Source: Oscillospiraceae bacterium (lineage in GTDB: Bacteria; Bacillota; Clostridia; Oscillospirales; Ruminococcaceae). From it: a DNA stretch of 64,000 nucleotides. The position numbers were made by a program, and so were the translations under genes. Location of the stretch: the NCBI GenBank assembly GCA_017465665.1, contig JAFTVU010000016.1, positions 1 to 64,000 of the forward strand. The letters run 5' to 3'. Positions 26,320 to 33,904 of the stretch are shown piece by piece (positions within the stretch are counted from its first letter, which is position 1; every line of letters starts with the position of its first letter). A model generated the notes under the pieces. It searched no databases. It had not been told where the DNA came from and saw only the letters and a list, made by a program, of their open reading frames with translations.

Positions 26320-26631
26320 ATGCAGAGCAAGCATCCTAAGCCGCCCGCAAACAACAAGCGTATCTACGGACAGAACGCTGCGGTGGCACTGAAATACAAT
26401 CCCGATATGAACTACGCGCCTGTTGTCGTGGCGTCAGGTCTTGGCGAGCTCGCCCAGCGTATCGTAAATATCGCTGACGAATCGGGAGTGCCGATATACC
26501 GTGACGACAGCGTTGCCGCTCTTCTGGTTATGCTGAATGCAGGCGAAACTATCCCGAAAGAGCTGTATCAGATAGTTGCGTCCATCTACGCAGAGGTGGT
26601 ATATACAGCCAATGATATGCGAAAAAAGTAA
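26320..26631 (+). CDS. FlhB C-terminal-domain homologue (YlqH-type)
   Basis: The 103-residue product corresponds to the cytoplasmic switch domain of FlhB/YscU without the membrane part. It has AAVALKYNPDMNYAPVVVASG, GELAQRIVNIADESGVPIYRDD, and ETIPKELYQIVASIYAEVV. The usual NPTH autocleavage motif is not present; NPDM stands at the corresponding place. AAGGAGG precedes the ATG. It is the second gene of a pair with the FliK-like protein. Its role in export switching is unproven. Confidence 0.85.
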   Translation: MQSKHPKPPANNKRIYGQNAAVALKYNPDMNYAPVVVASGLGELAQRIVNIADESGVPIYRDDSVAALLVMLNAGETIPKELYQIVASIYAEVVYTANDMRKK

Positions 26632-26668
26632 CTTGTATCATCAATGCTTTTGTGCAGAAGATAATACA

Positions 26669-26701
26669 GACCGCTGTGACTGGTCACGGCGGTCTTTTTT
26701 T
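26669..26701 (+). terminator. Terminator after the FlhB-like gene
   Basis: Stem GACCGC/GCGGTC with inner GTGAC/GTCAC (26669-26693), then eight T. Confidence 0.85.
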
Positions 26702-26739
26702 CGATTTCCGACCGAAAAAGCGAGAAAGGATGATGTATT

Positions 26740-26901
26740 ATGTACTCTCAGCCTTCCCCAGAAAAGATACGACGAATAAACAAGCGCCTTGAGGGCTTCA
26801 TGTCAACCATGGCATCCACCGATACCGACCCGCAGGGTATGTATACGGGCGTGCCCGAGGACCCTTACGAGGTACCTGTTCAGGACGCAGACGACCTGTA
26901 A
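26740..26901 (+). CDS. 53-residue hypothetical protein
   Basis: A short frame begins at the ATG at 26740 behind GAGAAAGGATGATGTATT and encodes a product starting MYSQPSPEKIRRINKR. It has a basic helix at residues 8-18, then an acidic, Pro-rich, cysteine-free tail (DPQGMYTGVPEDPYEVPV). It lies between two terminators, so it needs its own promoter. None was clearly seen. No family is recognised. Codon use looks like its neighbours and the termini are well framed, which supports a real gene. Confidence 0.55.
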   Translation: MYSQPSPEKIRRINKRLEGFMSTMASTDTDPQGMYTGVPEDPYEVPVQDADDL

Positions 26902-26914
26902 TCGCATAACAAAA

Positions 26915-26940
26915 TCAGCCTGAGAATAATCTCAGGCTGA
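26915..26940. terminator. Bidirectional terminator
   Basis: Eleven-bp stem TCAGCCTGAGA/TCTCAGGCTGA (26915-26925 with 26930-26940) with a four-base loop, AAAA before and AGTTTT after it. Confidence 0.8.
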
Positions 26941-26945
26941 AAGTT

Positions 26946-27581
26946 TTAGTTTCTTTTGTTGATCTCATTTATTGCATACCTTGTGCTTTCTCTTATATCT
27001 TTTATTCTACTATCACTGTGTTTCTGCAATAAAGGGATATCAGTTACATCCCCGATTTTTCCAAGCGATGCATTCGCATATATTATCTCGTACTTGTATT
27101 TCTTTTCATCCTCTTGATCTGAATAGTACCTCAACGCCAATTTGCACTTTTCGCTTTCGCAAGAACCCAGTGCATTTATTGCACTGTGCCTTATAATGGA
27201 ATTTTCGTTTTTGGACAAAACAATAATAGGCTCTATATCCATATCTGTTGGTATGCAGATATCTGCAAGTCTATCTAACATATTCGACAGAATATACTTA
27301 TCTTTTTCTATTGACAATCGACATATTAAAAACTTACAAGCTGATACATTAAATCTATTCTTGATAATTTTACCCAATATAAAATATGCTGAATTGCGCG
27401 TTTTCTTATCTGAGGGTCTATTATGCTCACATATTATATTTTCTAAAACCGGCAAATATGTCACATCAGATATCTGTTCAGCCTCTCTGTATGCTCTCCA
27501 TCTTACGCTGTTATGGCTAGTACTAATGTCTTCTGGTGTATTCATTCTGCTGATAAGCGACAAAATATATTCCCTGATCAT
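26946..27581 (-). CDS. HEAT-repeat protein, AT-rich
   Basis: The 211-residue, mostly helical product has HEAT-like repeats: SVRWRAYREAEQISDVTYLPVLENII, NSAYFILGKIIKNR, IIRHSAINALGS, and IYANASLGKIGDVTDIPLL. These act as protein-binding scaffolds. It is visibly more AT-rich, with more Ile/Lys/Asn codons, than its neighbours, which suggests recent acquisition. Its start overlaps the tcdA stop by four bases, so it is now the last gene of that operon. Partner and function are unknown. Confidence 0.75.
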   Translation of the reverse strand: MIREYILSLISRMNTPEDISTSHNSVRWRAYREAEQISDVTYLPVLENIICEHNRPSDKKTRNSAYFILGKIIKNRFNVSACKFLICRLSIEKDKYILSNMLDRLADICIPTDMDIEPIIVLSKNENSIIRHSAINALGSCESEKCKLALRYYSDQEDEKKYKYEIIYANASLGKIGDVTDIPLLQKHSDSRIKDIRESTRYAINEINKRN

Positions 27582-28288
27582 TTGTTTATAATATCCTTAA
27601 CTATTTCCGAGGCAATAATAAGCCCTGCCGTTCCGGGAACGAACACTGCGCTCGCAGGAACGCTCCTACGGTGAGCATTCTCCTCCTCGGACGCCATCGC
27701 CTTTATCGGCTCTTCCTTGGAGTAGACTACCTTAAGCTTCTTAACGCCGCGCTTTTTCAGCTCCTGCCTCATCACTCTTGCGAGAGGGCAGACGGAGGTC
27801 TTGTATATATCCGCCACCTCCAGCATGGCAGGGCAGAGCTTGTTGCCAGTACCCATGGAGCTTATTATCGGCACACCCTCACGCTGAGCTTTCATTACAA
27901 GCTCTATCTTTGCAGTGACGGTATCCACCGCGTCCGCTATATAATCATACTCGGCAAAGTCAAAATCGTCTGAATTTTCGGGCAGAAAAAAGCAGTTATG
28001 CACAACAACGTGGCACTCAGGATTGATCTGCAGGATACGCTGCTTCATTGCCTCTGCCTTTGGCTGACCAACCGTATCGCTCAGCGCTTCAAGCTGCCTG
28101 TTCAGGTTTGTAATATCCACCTCATCGCTGTCGATAAGATCGATATGTCCCACGCCGCTGCGGGCAAGACCCTCCGCGATATAGCTTCCAACACCGCCAA
28201 CACCGAACACCGCGACCCTTGCATTCCTGAGTCGCTCCATTCCGTCTGCTCCGAATATGCGGCCCGTTCTGGAAAATCTCTCATCCAT
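27578..28288 (-). CDS. tcdA: tRNA threonylcarbamoyladenosine dehydratase
   Basis: TcdA (CsdL) is an E1-like enzyme that uses ATP to cyclise t6A at position 37 of tRNAs to ct6A. The 236-residue product has FSRTGRIFGADGMERL at the start, the nucleotide motif VFGVGGVGSYIAEGLARSG, and DLIDSDEVDITNLNRQLEA. The catalytic-region Cys is in KTSVCPLARVMRQELKKRG. It begins directly after the NYN-LOTUS gene stop. Identity is strong. Confidence 0.92.
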   Translation of the reverse strand: MDERFSRTGRIFGADGMERLRNARVAVFGVGGVGSYIAEGLARSGVGHIDLIDSDEVDITNLNRQLEALSDTVGQPKAEAMKQRILQINPECHVVVHNCFFLPENSDDFDFAEYDYIADAVDTVTAKIELVMKAQREGVPIISSMGTGNKLCPAMLEVADIYKTSVCPLARVMRQELKKRGVKKLKVVYSKEEPIKAMASEEENAHRRSVPASAVFVPGTAGLIIASEIVKDIINK

Positions 28289-28289
28289 A

Positions 28290-30242
28290 TCAGTTCTCCG
28301 TTTTTACGGGCTTTACATGGTATCTGTCTGCCTTTACTCCGTCAATGGCATTGATAAAATCGGTAAATCTTACAAAGCCGTAATTTCTGAAATCAAAGCC
28401 ATCAAAATTCTTTTTCAGCTGCATTCCCAGTGCCCGTACACTGCGGCTGCCGCTGCCGTTAGCAAAATCCTTGACAAACTGTTCGATAGCTTCGGTCTGC
28501 TGTGCAAAGGCTTCATCGATATACAGCTTATTCGATCTGATCACTATGCCCTTCATATCCTCTGCAAGCTTACGAACAGAGGTATAACCCATCTCTTTCA
28601 GGAATGTCTTGCCGTATTTTTCGCCAAACATCTTTCCGAGTGCCGAGATGCCTGCGCCGTTCTCCGCGTTTGCAACGTAATTCAGCACATCACGGCGGAC
28701 TGTATTCATATCCGCCTTTTCCTCAGCAGCGGACTGCTCCGTCTGAGCTTCCTCCGTCTGCTCAACGGATATCTCAACTGCTTCTCCTGTTGTCTCGGAT
28801 ATCTGCACCTCGTTATTCTCCTCAGTTACAGCTTCCGCTACAGGGATCTCCTCTGTGATGACCTGCTTCGGCTCATCCTCGCGAACGATTGCAAGATAGA
28901 TACGGTTGCGCTTTACGATAACTCCTCCGACAGCCGCCAGCATGGATCTATAATCCGCAAAACCAAGATCGGCACAGTAGCTCTTTCCGAAACGATTCAT
29001 CAGCTCGTTGTTGAGCTGACCGATATTTCCGCCTGCAGGCATATTATCCGCAGCATAGCCCTTGACCAGCTCCGTTGCCTTTTCTATCGTGATATTCTCA
29101 TGCACCACCGCAGGCTGATCGGTCTTAACAAAAACAAGGTTATTATCAACTGTTATCTCGTCCAGCGAAGCCATTGCCGCATGGAAATCATTGAAGCCTA
29201 TAGTGCGGTAATAATTCTTGCCGTACTTGCCAATAAGGTAATTGTTCAACTGACCTACATTACCGCCCTTGGGTGAATTCTCCACCGCATAGGCAATAGC
29301 CTCTCTTGCAAAGACTTCTGCGGTGAGCTTTTCGCTCACAGGAAGCTCCACAGGCTCTATCATAGTTCCTGTGCGCTTCAGACCCTGCTGCTTGTCAATG
29401 AATTTAGCAAAACGCTTTGAGCCGAAGCGCGAGAAGTCGATCTTACCGAAACGGCTGTTGAGATAGCTCTCTATCTTCATCATGTTGTCGTTCTGCGGCG
29501 CATATTCCTCGAAATACTGACCGATGGCGGCAACGATATCCGTCTCTGTGACCTCGCTTGCCTTGACTTCGGGTGCAGGAGCAGGAGCTTTTTTCTTTTT
29601 CAGCGAAACAAAGGTATTGCTTCTGCGAAGCTCATGGAAGCTGTCGATAAAAGAGGAAAAGCGCTTGTATCCAAGCTCGTCAAAATTGATGTTGCCGAAT
29701 TTTGAAGTAAGCACCGCGCTCACCTTGGCAAGATCTATACGCTCACCCTCGTTTTCTGTCACAAAGTCTATTACAGCTTTGCGTACCGCCTTTTCATCAA
29801 CCTCGCTCTCGGCAACGCACATACGGTCAAGATAGCAGAAGTGATGGCAGCTCGTTGTGAACGCGCGTGGAGTTTTCAGCTCTCCGATGCCTACTACCAG
29901 CTTGCCTGCCTCCCGCAGACGAATTGCAAGGCGGGTGAAATCACTGTCGCTCGTTACAAGACAGAATCCATCCACATTGCCTGTATACAGGATATCCATT
30001 GCATCGATTATCATGGAAAAATCCGTGGCGTTCTTGCCTGTAACATAACAGGTCTGCTGGACAGGCATGATGGAATAATTTATAGCGGCATTGTGCCAGC
30101 CGTTGCCGCCCTGCTCCCAGTCACCATAAACTCTTTTATAGGTGGGGATACCGTACTTCTCCACCTCCTGCATGATAAACTGAGCGTGCTTTGCCGATAC
30201 ATTATCGCTGTCGATAAGGACAGCAAGCTTCATCTGATTGAA
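28290..30242 (-). CDS. NYN-domain nuclease-like protein with six LOTUS-like repeats
   Basis: The 650-residue product has an N-terminal NYN (PIN-like) domain (1-150). Its acidic residues are Asp12 and Asp14 in LIDSDN, an Asp in NATDFSMIIDAMD, and Asp in VTSDSDF, as expected for a metal-dependent RNase. About six OST-HTH/LOTUS-like repeats follow, recognisable by cores such as FGNINFDELGYKRFSSFID, FGKIDFSRFGSKRFAKFID, YGKNYYRTIGFNDFHAAM, FGKSYCADLGFADYRSML, YGKTFLKEMGYTSVRKL and FDGFDFRNYGFVRFTDFI. LOTUS domains bind RNA, including G-quadruplex RNA. The start at 30242 has AAGAGGT upstream. It lies between thyA and tcdA. Confidence 0.85.
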   Translation of the reverse strand, partial: FNQMKLAVLIDSDNVSAKHAQFIMQEVEKYGIPTYKRVYGDWEQGGNGWHNAAINYSIMPVQQTCYVTGKNATDFSMIIDAMDILYTGNVDGFCLVTSDSDFTRLAIRLREAGKLVVGIGELKTPRAFTTSCHHFCYLDRMCVAESEVDEKAVRKAVIDFVTENEGERIDLAKVSAVLTSKFGNINFDELGYKRFSSFIDSFHELRRSNTFVSLKKKKAPAPAPEVKASEVTETDIVAAIGQYFEEYAPQNDNMMKIESYLNSRFGKIDFSRFGSKRFAKFIDKQQGLKRTGTMIEPVELPVSEKLTAEVFAREAIAYAVENSPKGGNVGQLNNYLIGKYGKNYYRTIGFNDFHAAMASLDEITVDNNLVFVKTDQPAVVHENITIEKATELVKGYAADNMPAGGNIGQLNNELMNRFGKSYCADLGFADYRSMLAAVGGVIVKRNRIYLAIVREDEPKQVITEEIPVAEAVTEENNEVQISETTGEAVEISVEQTEEAQTEQSAAEEKADMNTVRRDVLNYVANAENGAGISALGKMFGEKYGKTFLKEMGYTSVRKLAEDMKGIVIRSNKLYIDEAFAQQTEAIEQFVKDFANGSGSRSVRALGMQLKKNFDGFDFRNYGFVRFTDFINAIDGVKADRYHVKPVKTEN

Positions 30243-30255
30243 CATTATTGACCTC

Positions 30256-31083
30256 TTAAATAGCAACTTCTATCTTATCATTGAAATCATGATATTTATA
30301 ATCCACCGCCGTAAAGCTATTCTTTGTGAATTTGTAGAAATCCGTGATATCCTCCACCTGCATTTCAGGGGCAGGATAGGGCTTCTTTTCTATCAATCTC
30401 TTTACCGCATCGATGTGTCGGTCATAGATATGTGCATCTGCAATAACATGAACGAACTCTCCCGGCTCCAGACCGCTTACTTTTGCAAACATAGTAAGCA
30501 GCGCTGCATACTGGCAAACGTTCCAGTTGTTGGCGGTAAGCATATCCTGAGAGCGCTGATTAAGCAGACCATTCAGCTTGTTTCCGCTGACGTTGAACGT
30601 CATGGAATAAGCACACGGAGCAAGCTGCATCTCATGCAGATCGGCATGGTTGTAGAGATTTGTCATGATACGGCGGCTGGCAGGATTGTTCTTCAGATCA
30701 TACAGTACTCTGTCCACCTGATCGAAGTCGCCCTCCTTGTAGTGGTGCTTCACGCCAAGCTGATAACCATACGCTTTGCCGATAGTACCATTCTCGTCTG
30801 CCCAGGCATCCCATACATGGGAGCCAAGCTCTGCGATACGGTTGGATTTCTTCTGATATATCCACAGTATCTCATCGATCGCAGAACGGTAATATATTCT
30901 GCGTAATGTCATGATAGGAAATTCTTTCTGAAGATCATAGCGGTTCACAACGCAGAATTTCTTTATGGTATGTGCAGGAGTTCCGTCCTCCCAGCGTGGG
31001 CGGACATCTTCGTTTTCATCGGAAATACCGTTTTCGATTATATCACGGCAGTTTTGTATAAACAGCTCATCTGCAAGGCTCAT
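30256..31083 (-). CDS. thyA: Thymidylate synthase (ThyA type)
   Basis: ThyA methylates dUMP to dTMP using methylenetetrahydrofolate. The 275-residue product has the folate/phosphate region EFPIMTLRRIYYRSAIDEILWIY, the active-site cysteine in LAPCAYSMTF, NQRSQDMLTANNWNVCQYA as the dUMP-binding block, and ADAHIYDRH. The active-site context APCAY differs from the usual PPCH, but the Cys is kept. Its leader contains a large hairpin. It starts an apparent operon with the NYN-LOTUS, tcdA and HEAT genes. Confidence 0.9.
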   Translation of the reverse strand: MSLADELFIQNCRDIIENGISDENEDVRPRWEDGTPAHTIKKFCVVNRYDLQKEFPIMTLRRIYYRSAIDEILWIYQKKSNRIAELGSHVWDAWADENGTIGKAYGYQLGVKHHYKEGDFDQVDRVLYDLKNNPASRRIMTNLYNHADLHEMQLAPCAYSMTFNVSGNKLNGLLNQRSQDMLTANNWNVCQYAALLTMFAKVSGLEPGEFVHVIADAHIYDRHIDAVKRLIEKKPYPAPEMQVEDITDFYKFTKNSFTAVDYKYHDFNDKIEVAI

Positions 31084-31106
31084 GGCTCTTCCTCCTCGTT
31101 ATTTAC

Positions 31107-31170
31107 CAAAAGGGCGGAAGCAGGACATACTTCTCCGCCACCGCGAAGAAGCAGCCGTTGCTCCCGCCCT
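31107..31170 (-). promoter_or_regulatory. Large hairpin with T-run ahead of thyA (attenuator or terminator)
   Basis: On minus, outer arms AGGGCGG/CCGCCCT (with the following AGCA/TGCT pairing) enclose a second hairpin CTTCTTCGC/GCGGAGAAG, and TTTT follows (31107-31110). It lies between the DUF115 gene and thyA. It may simply terminate the upstream operon or attenuate thyA. Confidence 0.65.
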
Positions 31171-31181
31171 CATGCATTATA

Positions 31182-32378
31182 TCAGATCTTGTTGAAGATA
31201 GAGGATGCTGTAAAATCGATATCCTCATAGTTGACCTTTTCAAACATGGAAAGACCTGTTGTCTCACACATATTAAAGATCTTTATGTTATTTCCGTCTG
31301 CATAAGCGCGTACACGCTCCAGTACATTCTTTGCCTTGTCAGGGAAGCCTGCAACGCCATCATCAGCAACCTTTCTGCCAATACCGTCACCATCGATATC
31401 GAGAGTGAATATACCGTCAAAGCCGTAGATGTAAATCTCGCTGAAGCCCATATACACTGCCAGCTGTATCATCTGATACATAGGCATGATAACGGATGTC
31501 TCATAAAGGCTCTCAGCCGTGTCAAATGTGGGCAGACCATCTATCAGACCCTTTCCGAGAGGATTGAGATATGTGGGCTTTTTCTTGAACTTATCCTCAA
31601 ACACCTTTACATCAGCATTTACAAAGCTCTCCATACCCTCGATATACTTACCGTTACCGAGATAGGATGCAGCCTTTGTAAGCAGATAATACGTGGGACG
31701 CTGAGGAGTTCTGGAGAAGAAATCGCAAAAATCATCACAAGCAAAGGTGCGCTCGTTCATCAGCACATTCAGCTCATCCAGCTTTGCGGAATTATTGCCC
31801 AGAATGAAGCAGCGCTGACCCTTCATCTTATCCTTGTATGCTGCCAGCTGCTGAGAAGTAGCAGTTTCCATAGCGCTGTACTTCTTAGCGTCCGCTGTAA
31901 TTGCGGAGCTTATCTTCTTGTTTGCCATATTAAAGCCGAGACCGGTGGGCTCATTCATCTCGCAATAATCGCGCTCGGTATAACCGCAAAGAGACTTCAG
32001 CGCAGCCGCAACGCTTGCAGATGTGCCAAGCACCTGATCCATTGCAGCAAGCTGTATCTCAGCGCTGTAATGAGGCGCAAGGATAAGTACATAGAAAGAG
32101 GATGCCTTGCCCTTAAGCTCATCGATAAATCTGATGCTGCCATCCTCGGTAGCCTTGTTTTCCTCAGTGGTGACTCTGTATGCGATCTCAGGAACGCGGA
32201 CATTCTTATTACGGAGCATGGTAATAGTTTCATTCAGCACTGCGATATCCTCATCGCCGCCGATGATGACAAGCTTTCTCTGACCGATTATCTCAATGTT
32301 CTTTACAAGATAATTCTTATACGCTCCTGCCTTTCCGCTGCGAATCTTAGCGTCATGCAGATATGTTGAGTAATCCAT
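31182..32378 (-). CDS. DUF115 / MptE-like protein, possible glycan-transfer enzyme
   Basis: The 398-residue product carries the DUF115 (CstI-like, MptE-like) core. In it, KMKGQRCFILGNNSAKLDEL corresponds to the nucleotide-binding start, followed by RPTYYLLTKAASYLGNGKY and AVYMGFSEIYIYGFDG. An N-terminal domain (1-170) is unrecognised. In motile Firmicutes such proteins often sit near flagellin and glycan genes. It follows aspartate kinase by 39 bases on the same strand, so it is probably cotranscribed with it. The hydroxymethylpterin kinase label of archaeal members should not be carried over. The substrate is unknown. Confidence 0.65.
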   Translation of the reverse strand: MDYSTYLHDAKIRSGKAGAYKNYLVKNIEIIGQRKLVIIGGDEDIAVLNETITMLRNKNVRVPEIAYRVTTEENKATEDGSIRFIDELKGKASSFYVLILAPHYSAEIQLAAMDQVLGTSASVAAALKSLCGYTERDYCEMNEPTGLGFNMANKKISSAITADAKKYSAMETATSQQLAAYKDKMKGQRCFILGNNSAKLDELNVLMNERTFACDDFCDFFSRTPQRPTYYLLTKAASYLGNGKYIEGMESFVNADVKVFEDKFKKKPTYLNPLGKGLIDGLPTFDTAESLYETSVIMPMYQMIQLAVYMGFSEIYIYGFDGIFTLDIDGDGIGRKVADDGVAGFPDKAKNVLERVRAYADGNNIKIFNMCETTGLSMFEKVNYEDIDFTASSIFNKI

Positions 32379-32417
32379 TTAAATTCCCCCGTTTTCATTA
32401 GTTTCCGTATGCTGAGA

Positions 32418-33737
32418 TCATTCACTCAGCATAAACATATTGTAGATCACCTTGATAGCCTTTTCAAAATCAGCGCTCTCTATACCTACGATAATATTAA
32501 GCTCACTGGAGCCCTGATCGATCATTCTGATGTTGATGTTTGCATGAGAAAGAGCAGCGAATACTCTTGTAGCAACACCCTTTACAGATCTCATACCGCG
32601 TCCAACAACTGCGATGAGAGCCAGACCGTCCACGATCTCGAAATGATCGGGCTTGATGACCTCCTTGAGTCGCTGAGCCAGCTTCTCGCGCTGACCATCA
32701 AGCTCCTCAGAGTTTACGATAACGCTGATAGTATCAATACCTGTGGGCATGTGCTCGGGGAAGATGCCGTGGTTCTCAAGCACCTGAAGCAGTCTTCTCA
32801 TAAAGCCCTTGTGGCTGTTCATTCTGTCCTTTTCAATGGAGATTACAGAGAAGTTCTTCTTACCTGCGATACCTGTGATAACGTGCTCGGCAGGAGGGTT
32901 CGTCTCAGAGGGAACGATAAGAGTACCTGCGTCCTCGGGAGCATTTGTGTTCTTGATATTGATCGGAATGTTAGCGCTTCTTACAGGGAATACTGCGTCC
33001 TCATGCAGAACGCTTGCACCCATATAGGAAAGCTCACGCAGCTCACTGTATGTGATGACCTTGATGCCTGCGGGAGAATCAACTATTCTGGGATCGGCAA
33101 CCAGCATACCGCTTACATCTGTCCAGTTCTCATACATAGAAGCGCCTGCTGCCTTTGCAACAACAGAACCTGTGAAGTCAGAGCCGCCGCGGGAAAATGT
33201 CTTGATAGTGCCATCAGGCATTGCTCCATAGAAACCGGGGATAACAGCCTTTTCAGCCTTATCCAGCATTGCGCCGAGGCAAGCGTTTGTGATATCATCA
33301 TCGAACTTGCCCTTATTATCGAAGAAGATAGCCTTTGCAGCGTCGATGAAAGTGAAGCCGAGGTAATTTGCAAGAATGATACCATTGAGGTACTCGCCAC
33401 GGCTTGCCGCATACTCTCTGCCTGCTGCCGCCTTGAAATTCACGCCGATCTTATCAAACTCCTCGCCAAGATCAAGAGTCAGACCAAGATCTGAAATGAT
33501 ACCGTTGAAGCGCTCCTTGATAGGCGCAAAAGCCTTTGCGAAATCCTCGCCGTTCTGTACCGCATCATAGCAGGTGTACAGCATATCTGTTACCTTGATA
33601 TCATCTGAATATCTCTTACCGGGGGCAGAGGGCACTACATAGCAGCGCTCAGGATCTGCATGGATGATATCCGCAACCTTACGGAACTGGTTAGCGTCAG
33701 CCAGAGAGCTGCCGCCGAACTTGACTACCTTACTCAT
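32418..33737 (-). CDS. Aspartate kinase
   Basis: Aspartate kinase phosphorylates L-aspartate, the first step to lysine, threonine and methionine. The 439-residue product starts MSKVVKFGGSSLADANQF (the kinase KFGGSS motif). It has SRGGSDFTGSVVAKAAGA (substrate site), and two C-terminal ACT domains (SVISIEKDRMNSHKGF and IAVVGRGMRSVKGVATRVFAALSHANINIRMI), so feedback regulation by an amino acid is expected. It has its own promoter. The allosteric ligand cannot be told from sequence. Confidence 0.93.
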   Translation of the reverse strand: MSKVVKFGGSSLADANQFRKVADIIHADPERCYVVPSAPGKRYSDDIKVTDMLYTCYDAVQNGEDFAKAFAPIKERFNGIISDLGLTLDLGEEFDKIGVNFKAAAGREYAASRGEYLNGIILANYLGFTFIDAAKAIFFDNKGKFDDDITNACLGAMLDKAEKAVIPGFYGAMPDGTIKTFSRGGSDFTGSVVAKAAGASMYENWTDVSGMLVADPRIVDSPAGIKVITYSELRELSYMGASVLHEDAVFPVRSANIPINIKNTNAPEDAGTLIVPSETNPPAEHVITGIAGKKNFSVISIEKDRMNSHKGFMRRLLQVLENHGIFPEHMPTGIDTISVIVNSEELDGQREKLAQRLKEVIKPDHFEIVDGLALIAVVGRGMRSVKGVATRVFAALSHANINIRMIDQGSSELNIIVGIESADFEKAIKVIYNMFMLSE

Positions 33738-33799
33738 ATAATTTCTGTCCTTTCAGTTTGTTTATGTTATATTTATTTATATATACAGATATATATGTT

Positions 33800-33828
33800 A
33801 TCATACCATAAAATCACGCAAAATGCAA
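33800..33828 (-). promoter_or_regulatory. Promoter of aspartate kinase
   Basis: On minus, TTGCAT (33823-33828), a 17-base spacer, TATGAT (33800-33805). Confidence 0.72.
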
Positions 33829-33860
33829 TAGGCGATGATCAAAATTTCATTATAGCACAA

Positions 33861-33891
33861 AAACACCGCGCCTTTGCTCAGACGCGGTGTT
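33861..33891 (-). terminator. Terminator after the glycosyltransferase gene
   Basis: Nine-bp stem AACACCGCG/CGCGGTGTT (33862-33870 with 33883-33891), followed on minus by TTTTTGTGC. Confidence 0.78.
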
Positions 33892-33904
33892 AAATATGTC
33901 GATA

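Noticed and set aside
31182..32378. Hydroxymethylpterin diphosphokinase activity for the DUF115 gene
   Set aside because: That activity belongs to archaeal MptE; bacterial members with this core lie in glycan and flagellar contexts, so function was left open.
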